From Planctomycetaceae bacterium (lineage in GTDB: Bacteria; Planctomycetota; Planctomycetia; Pirellulales; Thermoguttaceae), in NCBI GenBank assembly GCA_004556055.1, contig SFIW01000035.1, forward strand, positions 1-54,523: DNA of 54,523 bases. The letters run 5' to 3'. The position numbers and the translations under genes are program-made. How positions within the stretch are numbered: position 1 is the first letter of the stretch; every line of letters starts with the position of its first letter. Shown here piece by piece: positions 8,653 to 21,710 of the stretch. Below the pieces are notes generated by a model. It was given only the letters and a program-made list of their open reading frames with translations, did not search any database and was not told the DNA's origin.

Positions 8653-9246
8653 ATGGCAACGGCTTACGATGGCGAAGACGTCGATAACGGCGAACCGAAG
8701 ATCCCGCAATGGTACATTCTCAAGTGTCAAGTCAACCGCGAAAATCGCGTGAAAAAGGAACTTGATCGACGAATTAAAGCCTATGGTCTCGATAAGTACA
8801 TCGAAGAAGTTTACGTTCCCGTCGAACGCGTAAAAGAATTCGCCAAGAACGGAAAACAGCATGAGGTTGAACGCAAGCTGTACCCTGGTTATATCATGGT
8901 CAAAATGATCTTGAATAACGAAACGTGGTTCCTCATGCGTGAAACGAACGGCGTCGGCGACTTCGCTGGCACGAGCGGAAAACCGATGCCCGCGCTCGAA
9001 GCGGACGTCCAGAGATTCCTCGCCTTCAAAGACGTCGGTTCTCAGGCTAAACCTCGCGTTGAGGTTCCTTATGAAGTCAACGAACACGTCAAGATCGTCG
9101 ACGGCGCATTCAAAGATACCGACGGCGTCGTGACCGCCATCAATCCTGCGCAAGGGAACGTTACGGTCAACGTCAAGATGTTTGGTCGAGACATCAGCCT
9201 GACTCTCGAATACTGGCAGGTGGAAAAATTCGGTTCCGAGAACTGA
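8653..9246 (+). CDS. nusG: Transcription termination/antitermination factor NusG
   Basis: 197 residues. NusG binds RNA polymerase as a processivity factor and links it to Rho or the ribosome. The NGN domain (about 17-125) starts QWYILKCQVNRENRVKKEL and includes LYPGYIMVKM and the MRETNGVGDFAG region. The KOW domain (about 140-195) has VNEHVKIVDGAFKDTDGVV. ATG start with AAAGGAG upstream. A strong terminator follows, ending the tRNA-Trp-secE-nusG unit before the ribosomal protein genes. Confidence 0.97.
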   Translation: MATAYDGEDVDNGEPKIPQWYILKCQVNRENRVKKELDRRIKAYGLDKYIEEVYVPVERVKEFAKNGKQHEVERKLYPGYIMVKMILNNETWFLMRETNGVGDFAGTSGKPMPALEADVQRFLAFKDVGSQAKPRVEVPYEVNEHVKIVDGAFKDTDGVVTAINPAQGNVTVNVKMFGRDISLTLEYWQVEKFGSEN

Positions 9247-9304
9247 AAACGCGGCAGGCTAATAGACGTTCGTGTCCTCTCGACTGAACATGAACAAGCA
9301 TACG

Positions 9305-9344
9305 ACAGAAGGCGCGTCTGAAGACGACGCCTTCTGTTTTTTTT
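9305..9344 (+). terminator. Intrinsic terminator after nusG
   Basis: ACAGAAGGCG (9305-9314) pairs perfectly with CGCCTTCTGT (9328-9337); an inner CGTC/GACG extends the stem above one bulged base. Eight T residues follow (9337-9344). Confidence 0.92.
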
Positions 9345-9678
9345 GCGCATTTTGGTTTTTTGTTGCGCGCGTTGGATCAAGGAAAGAGGGCGCTCGGGGG
9401 GAAAGTCGGGTTTAGCGCCTTGGGTCAAAATTCCTTGAAAGGGGAGAGATGAAATCGACTGTCTTGACGAAAAGCCTTTGGAAAATGAAGATGGAATTAC
9501 TTTCGACGTTGATTCTCGATCTCTCGCCCTCGATTGGGTTTTAAGGGGGGGAATAACGAATATTAAAGGCGTCACCGTCAAAAATAGCGATCAGATGCAT
9601 AACGGATGGAGACATGAAAAAGAGGAGCCGCTGATGACGGCATTTTAAAACTTTCTGATCTTTTTTGGGGTTTTAGGC
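9345..9678. other. Non-coding spacer between nusG and the rplK promoter
   Basis: No gene is recognisable here. Short ORFs on either strand have no start context or family resemblance. Purine-rich stretches occur at 9375-9460. Confidence 0.5.
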
Positions 9679-9706
9679 TTGTAATGATCGGCGATGGGAG
9701 TATACT
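9679..9706 (+). promoter_or_regulatory. Sigma70-like promoter for rplK-rplA-rplJ-rplL
   Basis: TTGTAA (9679-9684) and TATACT (9701-9706) with a 16-bp spacer lie about 290 bp upstream of rplK. The rpoB promoter candidate has the same -35 hexamer and spacer, which supports both. Confidence 0.55.
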
Positions 9707-9737
9707 GACCTAGAATTACATTGATAATAAGGCGACG

Positions 9738-9766
9738 GCGCGGGTATCCGCGCTGGTGTTTTTGTT
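9738..9766 (+). promoter_or_regulatory. Leader hairpin followed by a short T-run (possible attenuator)
   Basis: GCGCGG (9738-9743) and CCGCGC (9748-9753) close a four-base GTAT loop, followed by TGGTGTTTTTG, some 30 bases after the promoter -10. It could attenuate the ribosomal protein operon. The remaining leader up to 9997 contains nothing further that I can name. Confidence 0.4.
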
Positions 9767-9997
9767 ATCGTGAAAGGGAAATAAGTCGCTCGATTCGTTC
9801 TCTGATAGAAAGAATTGCGTCAAATTATATTAGGGGGAGGCGGAAACGCGAATTCGCGTCATGCCGTTATTGTTAGGTGTTTGTCGGCGTTGCAAAACGC
9901 GCGATGAAATGAGATGGCGACGATGGTCAAAACGCGTCTACTCCCTGACGCGTTTGTCGGAAGACAGATGATCGACGCAAGTTTTTGAGGAATTAAA

Positions 9998-10423
9998 ATG
10001 GCTAAACAATTACAAGCTACCGTTAAGTTCCATGCTCTTGGAGGTAAGGCTACCGCAGCACCCCCTGTCGGTACCGCTCTTGGTAAGTATGGCCTTAACC
10101 TTGGTCAGTTTGTTAAGGACTTCAACGATCGTACTAAAGCGAACATGGGAATGCGTATTCCCCTCGTCGTCAAAGTCTATAACGATCGTTCCTACGAACT
10201 GGAAACTAAATCCCCGCACTCCGTCGACCTGATCAAACAGGCTGCCGGAATTCAGAAGGGTTCGACTCACGTTCCGCAGGAAAAAGTCGGAACGGTCACT
10301 GTCGCTCAGTTACAGGAAATTGCCAAGGCGAAGCAGAAGGACTTGAACGCGCGCGACGTCGAACAAGCCGTCCGCATCCTCGCCGGCACGGCGCGCTCCA
10401 TGGGCGTCGACGTCGTCGACTGA
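9998..10423 (+). CDS. rplK: 50S ribosomal protein L11
   Basis: 141 residues, the normal length. L11 forms part of the GTPase-associated centre of the large subunit. The N-terminal domain has the conserved GGKATAAPPVGTALGKYGLN segment that contacts 23S rRNA helices 43/44 and is the thiopeptide-binding region. The C-terminal RNA-binding domain ends with VRILAGTARSMGVDVVD. ATG start with GAGGAA upstream. First gene of a four-gene ribosomal protein block that leads to rpoB. Confidence 0.98.
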   Translation: MAKQLQATVKFHALGGKATAAPPVGTALGKYGLNLGQFVKDFNDRTKANMGMRIPLVVKVYNDRSYELETKSPHSVDLIKQAAGIQKGSTHVPQEKVGTVTVAQLQEIAKAKQKDLNARDVEQAVRILAGTARSMGVDVVD

Positions 10424-10528
10424 TCTTCGTCCAAGCGCGTGTAGATCGTTCGTTATAAAATGTGAGCGAATGTGAGCGCGCGTCGGCAGTTAGAATACAA
10501 CTAAATTTATTGATAAAGAATTAGTGCA

Positions 10529-11215
10529 ATGGGTAAAGTTTCTAAGCGCATGAAGGCGATGGAGTCGAAGCTTCCTCAGGCGAAAGCTCCTATGCCGTTG
10601 AATGAAGCCGTTGAGTTGCTGAAGCAGTTCAACACAACAAAATTTGACCAGACGGTTGAGATCTCGATGCGCCTTGGCGTCGATCCGAAACAGTCGGATC
10701 AGATCGTCCGCGGTTCCGTCGTCCTTCCTCATGGTATTGGTAAGACTCTCCGCGTTCTCGTCTTTGCTAAGGGTGGTAAAGTCGATGAAGCGACTGCGGC
10801 TGGCGCCGATTATGTCGGCGGTCCCGAGCTCGCTCAGAAAATTAAAGAGGGTTGGTTCGATTTCGACGTCTGTATCGCGACTCCCGATATGATGGGCGTC
10901 GTCGGTTCTCTCGGTCGTCTCCTTGGTCCTCGCGGTCTCATGCCGAGCCCGAAGGCTGGTACGGTCACGATGGAACTTGATAAGGTCGTCCGCGAATATA
11001 AAGCTGGTAAGGTTGAGTTCCGCAACGACAAGGGCGGCATCGTCCACGGCGTCGTCGGAAAACTTAGCTTCGAAGCCGATAAGCTCGTTGAAAATACTCA
11101 GACCTTCATCAACTACGTCAACAGCCTCAAGCCGGCGACCGTCAAGGGCGTTTACGTCAAGTCGATCGCGATTTCGGCGACGATGAGCCCTGGTCTTCGC
11201 GTTTCTTTGCAATGA
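10529..11215 (+). CDS. rplA: 50S ribosomal protein L1
   Basis: 228 residues. L1 binds 23S rRNA at the L1 stalk and in many bacteria represses its own mRNA. Conserved features include TVEISMRLGVDPKQSDQ in the first domain, the MMGVVGSLGRLLGPRGLMPSPK block and the closing GVYVKSIAISATMSPGLRV. The ATG has no clear Shine-Dalgarno (upstream AAAGAATTAGTGCA), suggesting translation depends on upstream structure or coupling. The 105-bp gap from rplK could hold the L1 target site, but I could not define one. Confidence 0.97.
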   Translation: MGKVSKRMKAMESKLPQAKAPMPLNEAVELLKQFNTTKFDQTVEISMRLGVDPKQSDQIVRGSVVLPHGIGKTLRVLVFAKGGKVDEATAAGADYVGGPELAQKIKEGWFDFDVCIATPDMMGVVGSLGRLLGPRGLMPSPKAGTVTMELDKVVREYKAGKVEFRNDKGGIVHGVVGKLSFEADKLVENTQTFINYVNSLKPATVKGVYVKSIAISATMSPGLRVSLQ

Positions 11216-11271
11216 CGCTGGGCGTCGGTCGATTTTCCAACATCCGCCCTTAATAATCGAAAACTGGTACA

Positions 11272-11820
11272 ATGAGTAAGTTTGTTAAGAATATTATTAC
11301 CGAAGAATTGAAGAAGCGCCTCGGCGGCGTTGAGAACGCTCTTCTCGTCAATTTGGTAGGTATGCAGGTCAACGACAGCAACAAGCTCCGCGCCGTCCTC
11401 GCCGAAAAAGACGTCCGCGTCATGGTCGTTAAGAACAGCCTCGCGGCGCGCGCCGTCGCCGGTACTTCTCTCGAAGCCGCTTTCAAAGGTATCTCCGGAA
11501 ATACCGCCGTCTGCTGGGGCGCTTCCGATATCGTTTCTCTCGCCAAAGAAGTCGTTAAAGTCACCAAGGAAAAGCAGTTCGCTAAGTTCAGCATCCTCGG
11601 CGGCGTCCTCGACGGCGAAGCTTTCGCGGCTCCCCAAGCTGTCGAAATCTCCAAGTGGCCCACTCGCGAAGAACAGATCGCGATCCTCCTTGGTCAAATT
11701 ACCGGCGTCGCTTCCAAGCTTTCCTCTCAACTCACTTCCGGCGGCGCGAATCTCGCCAGCCAGATCAAACAGCGTTGGGACAAGGACGGCGAAGAAACCG
11801 AAGAACCTGCCGCCGAATGA
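11272..11820 (+). CDS. rplJ: 50S ribosomal protein L10
   Basis: 182 residues. L10 anchors L7/L12 dimers to the stalk base. The N-terminal rRNA-binding domain has LLVNLVGMQVNDSNKLRAVL and VVKNSLAARAV; the C-terminal helix (from about 150) offers the L7/L12 docking sites. The start codon lacks an obvious Shine-Dalgarno (GAAAACTGGTACA upstream), as for rplA just before it. It is followed by a hairpin and then rplL. Confidence 0.96.
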   Translation: MSKFVKNIITEELKKRLGGVENALLVNLVGMQVNDSNKLRAVLAEKDVRVMVVKNSLAARAVAGTSLEAAFKGISGNTAVCWGASDIVSLAKEVVKVTKEKQFAKFSILGGVLDGEAFAAPQAVEISKWPTREEQIAILLGQITGVASKLSSQLTSGGANLASQIKQRWDKDGEETEEPAAE

Positions 11821-11867
11821 GTCTTTCCGATTCGTTCGTAATTGCATATTATAATCTTGTTATTTCC

Positions 11868-11887
11868 GCGCCTGTCTTCTCAGGCGC
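11868..11887 (+). promoter_or_regulatory. Hairpin between rplJ and rplL
   Basis: GCGCCTG (11868-11874) pairs with CAGGCGC (11881-11887) around a TCTTCT loop. There is no T-run, so it is more likely a processing or partial attenuation element than a terminator. It lies in the 175-bp rplJ-rplL spacer, where differential expression of L7/L12 is commonly set. Confidence 0.5.
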
Positions 11888-11995
11888 CTTAGTATACTAT
11901 TGACTTTTGCGCGAGTTCGCCGCACCACGCTGTTTAGAACGTTTCTGAACCGATATTGTGGAAGATCTCCGCAGCAATTTTGAAAGGAATTTACA

Positions 11996-12403
11996 ATGTC
12001 TGACGAACGCGTTTTCTCCGACGCTATCAAGGCCCTCGGCGACCAGATCATGGGTATGACTCTTAAGGACGCTAAAGAACTTAGCGATTACCTGAAGGAA
12101 GTCTATGGCGTCGAGCCCGCCGCTGGCGGCGCCGTCATGGTCGCTGGTCCCGCCGCTGGCGCTGACGCCGCTCCTGCCGCCGAGGAAAAGACTGAATTCG
12201 ACGTCATTCTCGAAGGTTTCGACGCCGCCAAGAAAATCGGCGTCATCAAAGTCGTCCGCACCGCTACCGGCGCCGCTCTCGGTGAAGCCAAGGCCCTCGT
12301 TGAAGGCGCTCCCAAGCCGATCAAGACCGGTCTCGCCAAGGAAGACGCCGAAAAGCTCAAGAAAGAACTCGAAGAAGCTGGCGCGAAGGTCTCCCTCAAG
12401 TGA
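11996..12403 (+). CDS. rplL: 50S ribosomal protein L7/L12
   Basis: 135 residues. It is the multicopy acidic stalk protein that recruits translational GTPases. N-terminal dimerisation domain (1-35), an Ala/Gly-rich hinge (about 38-58), and the globular C-terminal domain with EFDVILEGFDAAKKIGVIK and ALGEAKALVEGAPKPI. ATG start with AAAGGAA upstream. A strong terminator follows, separating it from rpoBC. Confidence 0.98.
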   Translation: MSDERVFSDAIKALGDQIMGMTLKDAKELSDYLKEVYGVEPAAGGAVMVAGPAAGADAAPAAEEKTEFDVILEGFDAAKKIGVIKVVRTATGAALGEAKALVEGAPKPIKTGLAKEDAEKLKKELEEAGAKVSLK

Positions 12404-12449
12404 TTTTAATTCACGCGCTTTAGCTTGCTGAGTCAGCGAGTTTAAATCG

Positions 12450-12480
12450 GGGCTGTGATTTTTCACAGCCCTTTTTATTT
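12450..12480 (+). terminator. Intrinsic terminator after rplL
   Basis: GGGCTGTGA (12450-12458) and TCACAGCCC (12463-12471) form a perfect nine-base stem with a TTTT loop, followed by TTTTTATTTT. Confidence 0.93.
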
Positions 12481-12837
12481 TGCGCGGATAATTTCGATTC
12501 CGCGCCACCGAAAATATATAAGGCTGACTTATACGACTGAGGTAAAAGATTTTAATTTGTTCTGTCGGAATAATTGATAAAATGTCCCTATTTTAAACTC
12601 ACAGAACTGATTATAGAATGTATCTGTGCGTAATGAAAAATAGAGATAAAATGTAACGATTGTGCAAGGTATGCGAGGAGGATTTTGCTAAAATTTGGAG
12701 ATCTTTGAAAATTTCTTCGAAAAAATTTCTAGAAAGAATTTACCTAAACAGACGTCTCTAATTTATCTACCTGTTATAAAAGATACAGAATTCAAATTTT
12801 CTTTCATTTTTTTTGATAAAAAGAAAAATAAAGTCTC
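12481..12837. other. AT-rich non-coding region before rpoB
   Basis: About 360 bp of markedly AT-rich DNA with A- and T-tracts, unlike the surrounding CG-rich genes. No ORF or stable RNA structure is evident. It probably acts as an upstream-element-rich promoter region for rpoBC. Confidence 0.45.
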
Positions 12838-12865
12838 TTGTAAGGGTTGAAATAAGCGCTATATT
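12838..12865 (+). promoter_or_regulatory. Sigma70-like promoter for rpoBC
   Basis: TTGTAA (12838-12843) and TATATT (12860-12865) with a 16-bp spacer, 63 bp upstream of the rpoB ATG. Hexamers and spacing closely match the rplK promoter candidate. The AT-rich DNA upstream could act as an UP element. Confidence 0.5.
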
Positions 12866-12928
12866 TAAAAATGGCGATATTTTGCGCCTTTACAAAATGT
12901 CTTAGTTTCAACCGGGAGGTTATTCTTA

Positions 12929-15900
12929 ATGGCGGTTACAACACAACGTAAGTTGAAGCTGACTGGAACAAAGCGTTTCGGTAACGACAGCACAACGGAG
13001 AAAGTGCCCGACCTGACGACCCTTCAGACGAAAAGCTACGCCGATTTCTTACAAGCTGACGTCGCCCCTGAAGATCGCAAAAATATCGGACTTGAAGCTG
13101 TTTTGCGCGAGTCATTCCCTATCGAAGACGCCTACGAAAAATCCTCTCGGCTTGAATATGTCAGTTATGCGCTAGAAAAACCGCGTTATCTGCCCGACGA
13201 ATGTCGGCGGCTCCGCATTACCTACGGACGTCCGTGGCGCGTTCGTTTCCGACTCGTCAAAGGCGACAATATTGTCGAAGAAGACGTTTATCTCGGCGAG
13301 CTCCCCATCATGCTCGGCGGCGGCGAATTCATCATCAACGGCGCCGAACGCGTCGTCGTCAATCAGCTGCACCGTTCTCCCGGCGTCGACTTTCTTAGCG
13401 AAATCGATCACGACTCTAAAACATACACCTGCCGTATTATCCCTGAACGCGGTAGCTGGATCGAATTCAATATCACTCGTAAGGAAGGCATTTCCGTTCG
13501 CATCGATCAGAGCAATAAGCTTCCCGTCATGACGCTCTTGCGCGCCATGTCCGACAAGTATAGTACGAACGCCGACATTCTTCGAGCCTTCTATGAAAAC
13601 GAAACTTACGAAGAAGAAGTCGCTGATAAGGACGGCGTGAAGTCGATCGTCAAGAAACCCTACATATACGACGTGGAGATCAATAGTCTCGAAGACGCCG
13701 GTTTCTTGCGCGATTGCGTCGCTGTCGACGAAATTCCCGCCGAGTCGGACGATCCCGACGCGAAGCTTTCAAACGAGCCCGCCGTGCCCTCCGGCTCCAT
13801 CATCACCTCCGACGGCGCTGAAGCCGCCGTTAATTATCTTCTCAAACACGGTATCAAAACGTTTACCGTCATGAAGGCCCCCAAGAATAAACTCTTGCTC
13901 AACTCCCTTCGTGAAGATAAAACCTGTTCCCACGAAAACGCTCTCCTCACGATCTATCGCAAGCTACGACCGGGTAACCCCACGAGCCTTGAAAAGGCGA
14001 CCGATCTCTTCCGAGAAAAGTTCTTCGATCCGTCCCGCTATCGACTCGGACGCGTCGGACGTTTCCGAATGAATCGTAAGCTCGGCACGAACAACTCGCT
14101 AGACGATATGCCGCTGACTGCCGACGACGTCGTCGCTTCCGTCAATTACCTCTATCACCTGTGGAGCAACGATAAAGGTTACGAACCCGACGATATCGAC
14201 CATTTGGGGAATCGTCGTATTCGTACGATTGACGAACTTGTCAGCGACGAACTGCGTAGCAAAGGCTTCCTCAAGCTCCGTCGCACGATCCTAGAAAAAC
14301 TCCGCGACGGCTCTTCGCCTCGCGCGATCATCAATCAGAAGAACATCTCCTCCGCGATCGATTTCTTCTTCGGACGCTGCGAACTCTCGCAGGTTGTCGA
14401 TCAGACGAACCCGCTCTCGATGCTTACGCACGAGCGTCGTCTCTCCGCGTTGGGCCCTGGCGGCTTAAACCGCAAACGCGCCGGCTTCGAAGTTCGCGAC
14501 GTTCACGCTTCGCACTACGGACGTATCTGCCCGATCGAGACCCCTGAAGGTCAGAACATCGGTTTGATCTCCTACCTCTCCCTCTACGCTCGCGTCGACG
14601 AATTCGGCTTCTTGACCGCCCCTTATCGTACGGTTGAAAATGGCGTCATCACGAAAAACGTCGTATGGCTCCGCGCCGACGACGAAATGGATAAGCGATT
14701 CGTCCCCGCCGATACGCCTAGAACTGAGGGGAACGACGAAAAGCCCTTCGGCGAGCTTAAACCCGACGGAACCGGACAGGTTCTCGCCCGCTGCAACGGC
14801 GAATACGAACTCGTTCCCCCCTACATGGTCGACTATATCGACGTCGCGCCGAACCAGATGATCGGCGTTTCCGCAAGTCTCATCCCCTTCCTCGAACACG
14901 ACGACGCGAACCGCGCGCTCATGGGGTCGAACATGCAGAGACAAGCGGTTCCTCTTCTCATCTCAGAGGCGCCTGTCGTCGGCACCGGACTCGAACGCGA
15001 CGCGGCTCTTAACTCCAGTCTTCTCGTTCGCGCTCAGCGCGGCGGCGTCGTCACCTACGTCGACGCGATGAAGATTATCATCGACGACGTCGACGTCTAC
15101 AACCTCCGAAAGTTTACCGGACTCAACGGGAGCTCCTGCGAAAACCAACATCCGATCGTCAAGATTGGCCAGACCGTCAAAGAAGGGGACGTCATAGCCG
15201 ACGGCGCCTGTACCGACAACGGCGTTCTTGCTCTTGGACGCAACGTCCTCGTCGCGTTCATGGTTTGGGACGGTTACAACTACGAAGACGCGGTCATCCT
15301 CAGCGAAGAACTCGTTCAGAAAGACGCCTACACCTCGATTCACATCGAAGAGTTTGAGGCAGAAATCCGCGATACAAAGCTCGGGCGTCAGTCCTTTACG
15401 CGCGATATTCCAAACGTTAGCGAAAAAGCGACCGCCGATCTCGACGAAAACGGTATCGTTCGCGTCGGCGCCTTCGTCTCCCGCGGCTCAATCCTCGTCG
15501 GTAAAGTCTCGCCGAAGACGAAGACCGAACTCACCCCGGAAGAAAAGCTCCTGCATGCGATCTTTGGTCGTCAAGGCGAGGAAGTGAAGAACGAATCTCT
15601 CGTCGTCCCCGCAGGCACCTCTGGAGTCGTTATCGGCGCGTATCATTTCCGCAATCGTACGAGCTTAAACGACGACGAACGCCGAAAGTTTGACGCCGAT
15701 TTGAGCCGTATTGAAGCTGAAGGCGACGCGAACGTCGCTCGATCCTTCTCCGCAATGATATCCGAGATGGAAGACGTCGTCGGAACTCAGTACGGCTTGA
15801 GAGCGCACGACGGTTCCTTCCTCATCCAGGAACAGACCGCCCACGCGATCGCCGAAAATGCGAAGACCTTCTCGCTCCGAGAAATGTGCGAGGACAACGA

Positions 15901-16801
15901 TATCGCGATCGGTTCCCCCGAGTATGAAGAAGTCAAGAGAATCTATCGCAAACATCGTCGAGACGTCGAAGACATGATCGATCAGCGCGATAGACGCTGC
16001 AATGAAATGAAGTCCGGCGACCAGCTCAAACGCGGCGTTCTTCAGATGGTCAAAGTCTACGTCGCGACCAAACGCGCGATCTCTGTCGGCGACAAGATGG
16101 CTGGTCGTCACGGTAACAAGGGCGTTATAGCGAAGATTCTTCCGCGCGAAGACATGCCCTTCCTTGCGGACGGCACGCCGATTCAGATCATGTTGAATCC
16201 TTTGGGCGTACCTTCGCGTATGAACGTCGGGCAAATTCTTGAAACTCACCTTGGCTGGGCCGCCGCCAAACTCGGATATCGCGCCATTACGCCCGTCTTC
16301 GACGGCGCGACGGAGGCCGCGATTAACGACGAACTCGAGAAGGCCGGCTATCCTCGCTCCGGTAAGGTTCAACTCTACGACGGACGCACCGGCGAACCTT
16401 TCGCGCAAGAAACGACCGTCGGCTATATTTACATGCTTAAATTGCACCACCTCGTCGACGACAAGGTTCACGCGAGAAGCACTGGTCCGTACTCCCTCAT
16501 CACGCAGCAACCGTTGGGCGGTAAAGCGCGTTCCGGAGGTCAACGTTACGGGGAAATGGAAGTGTGGGCGTTGGAAGCTTACGGCGCGGCATACACCCTG
16601 CAAGAGTTGCTAACGGTTAAGAGCGACGACGTCGAAGGTCGTACGAAGATTTACGAACGCATTGTCGGCGGTCAGAATACGTTGGAAGCGGGAACCCCCG
16701 CGAGCTTCGACGTACTCGTGAACGAAATCCGCGGTCTTGCGCTCGATATGGATCTCGTTCCGACGGGCTCCAGCGCGCTCGACCTCCGTCCGATTCGATG
16801 A
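12929..16801 (+). CDS. rpoB: DNA-directed RNA polymerase subunit beta
   Basis: 1290 residues, complete. It is the catalytic-core beta subunit. The rifampicin-region block (LSQVVDQTNPLSMLTHERR) is intact for the residues matching E. coli Q513, D516, H526 and S531, but F514 and M515 are both Val. Other core motifs are GRICPIETPEGQNIGLI, DGYNYEDAVILSE, KMAGRHGNKGVIAKI and the C-terminal GGKARSGGQRYGEMEVWALE. ATG start with GGGAGG upstream. It is separated from rpoC by a 218-bp spacer with two hairpins, longer than usual, but the pair is very likely cotranscribed. Confidence 0.98.
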   Translation: MAVTTQRKLKLTGTKRFGNDSTTEKVPDLTTLQTKSYADFLQADVAPEDRKNIGLEAVLRESFPIEDAYEKSSRLEYVSYALEKPRYLPDECRRLRITYGRPWRVRFRLVKGDNIVEEDVYLGELPIMLGGGEFIINGAERVVVNQLHRSPGVDFLSEIDHDSKTYTCRIIPERGSWIEFNITRKEGISVRIDQSNKLPVMTLLRAMSDKYSTNADILRAFYENETYEEEVADKDGVKSIVKKPYIYDVEINSLEDAGFLRDCVAVDEIPAESDDPDAKLSNEPAVPSGSIITSDGAEAAVNYLLKHGIKTFTVMKAPKNKLLLNSLREDKTCSHENALLTIYRKLRPGNPTSLEKATDLFREKFFDPSRYRLGRVGRFRMNRKLGTNNSLDDMPLTADDVVASVNYLYHLWSNDKGYEPDDIDHLGNRRIRTIDELVSDELRSKGFLKLRRTILEKLRDGSSPRAIINQKNISSAIDFFFGRCELSQVVDQTNPLSMLTHERRLSALGPGGLNRKRAGFEVRDVHASHYGRICPIETPEGQNIGLISYLSLYARVDEFGFLTAPYRTVENGVITKNVVWLRADDEMDKRFVPADTPRTEGNDEKPFGELKPDGTGQVLARCNGEYELVPPYMVDYIDVAPNQMIGVSASLIPFLEHDDANRALMGSNMQRQAVPLLISEAPVVGTGLERDAALNSSLLVRAQRGGVVTYVDAMKIIIDDVDVYNLRKFTGLNGSSCENQHPIVKIGQTVKEGDVIADGACTDNGVLALGRNVLVAFMVWDGYNYEDAVILSEELVQKDAYTSIHIEEFEAEIRDTKLGRQSFTRDIPNVSEKATADLDENGIVRVGAFVSRGSILVGKVSPKTKTELTPEEKLLHAIFGRQGEEVKNESLVVPAGTSGVVIGAYHFRNRTSLNDDERRKFDADLSRIEAEGDANVARSFSAMISEMEDVVGTQYGLRAHDGSFLIQEQTAHAIAENAKTFSLREMCEDNDIAIGSPEYEEVKRIYRKHRRDVEDMIDQRDRRCNEMKSGDQLKRGVLQMVKVYVATKRAISVGDKMAGRHGNKGVIAKILPREDMPFLADGTPIQIMLNPLGVPSRMNVGQILETHLGWAAAKLGYRAITPVFDGATEAAINDELEKAGYPRSGKVQLYDGRTGEPFAQETTVGYIYMLKLHHLVDDKVHARSTGPYSLITQQPLGGKARSGGQRYGEMEVWALEAYGAAYTLQELLTVKSDDVEGRTKIYERIVGGQNTLEAGTPASFDVLVNEIRGLALDMDLVPTGSSALDLRPIR

Positions 16802-16871
16802 CGCCTTAGCGTCGATTTCGCGGTCCGCAGTACGGCGGACGCATGCAATATGGCACGCCAAATAAGCGCGG

Positions 16872-16904
16872 AGGACTTCGAGTCCTTCGCGTTCGCTCGA
16901 ACGC
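16872..16904 (+). other. Tandem hairpins in the rpoB-rpoC spacer
   Basis: AGGACT-TCG-AGTCCT (16872-16886) is followed at once by GCGTTCG-CT-CGAACGC (16889-16904; the terminal pair probably opens to a larger loop). Neither has a T-run. They may be RNase processing sites or stabilisers of the rpoC mRNA. Confidence 0.5.
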
Positions 16905-17019
16905 TTAGAGGCGCGAGCCTTTTTTGCGCGTTCCAACTCGTTGAATTAGAAATTTGCAGCCGCGCGGCGAAGAGAACGCCGTATGCGGCGCGCGCTATAT
17001 ATACCAAAACGAGGACTAC

Positions 17020-21555
<4,536 letters not shown>

Positions 21556-21582
21556 CGGCTCTTCCCTCGCGTAATATAATAA

Positions 21583-21625
21583 GGCCCTGGACGCGCGTTT
21601 GCGTGTTCAGGGCTATTTTTATTTT
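21583..21625 (+). terminator. Intrinsic terminator after rpoC
   Basis: GGCCCTGGACGCGC (from 21583) pairs with GCGTGTTCAGGGCT (21601-21614) with two internal mismatches, followed by ATTTTTATTTTA. Confidence 0.85.
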
Positions 21626-21634
21626 ATATTTGTA

Positions 21635-21696
21635 TGTCAACTTATGTGTTGAAAATTTACTTGACAATAGCGAAGGTCACTATACAATAATTGACA
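21635..21696 (+). promoter_or_regulatory. birA-bio promoter with three TTGACA-like sites
   Basis: TTGACA (21661-21666) and TACAAT (21683-21688) with a 16-bp spacer form a near-consensus promoter ending 22 bp before the birA ATG. TTGACA also occurs inverted at 21635-21640 (TGTCAA) and again directly at 21691-21696, each within a similar TA-flanked context, so the three may be operator half-sites around the promoter. BirA has a DNA-binding domain and is the obvious candidate regulator; the classical BirA operator sequence is not present. Confidence 0.5.
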
Positions 21697-21710
21697 TTAC
21701 AGGAGATGAA

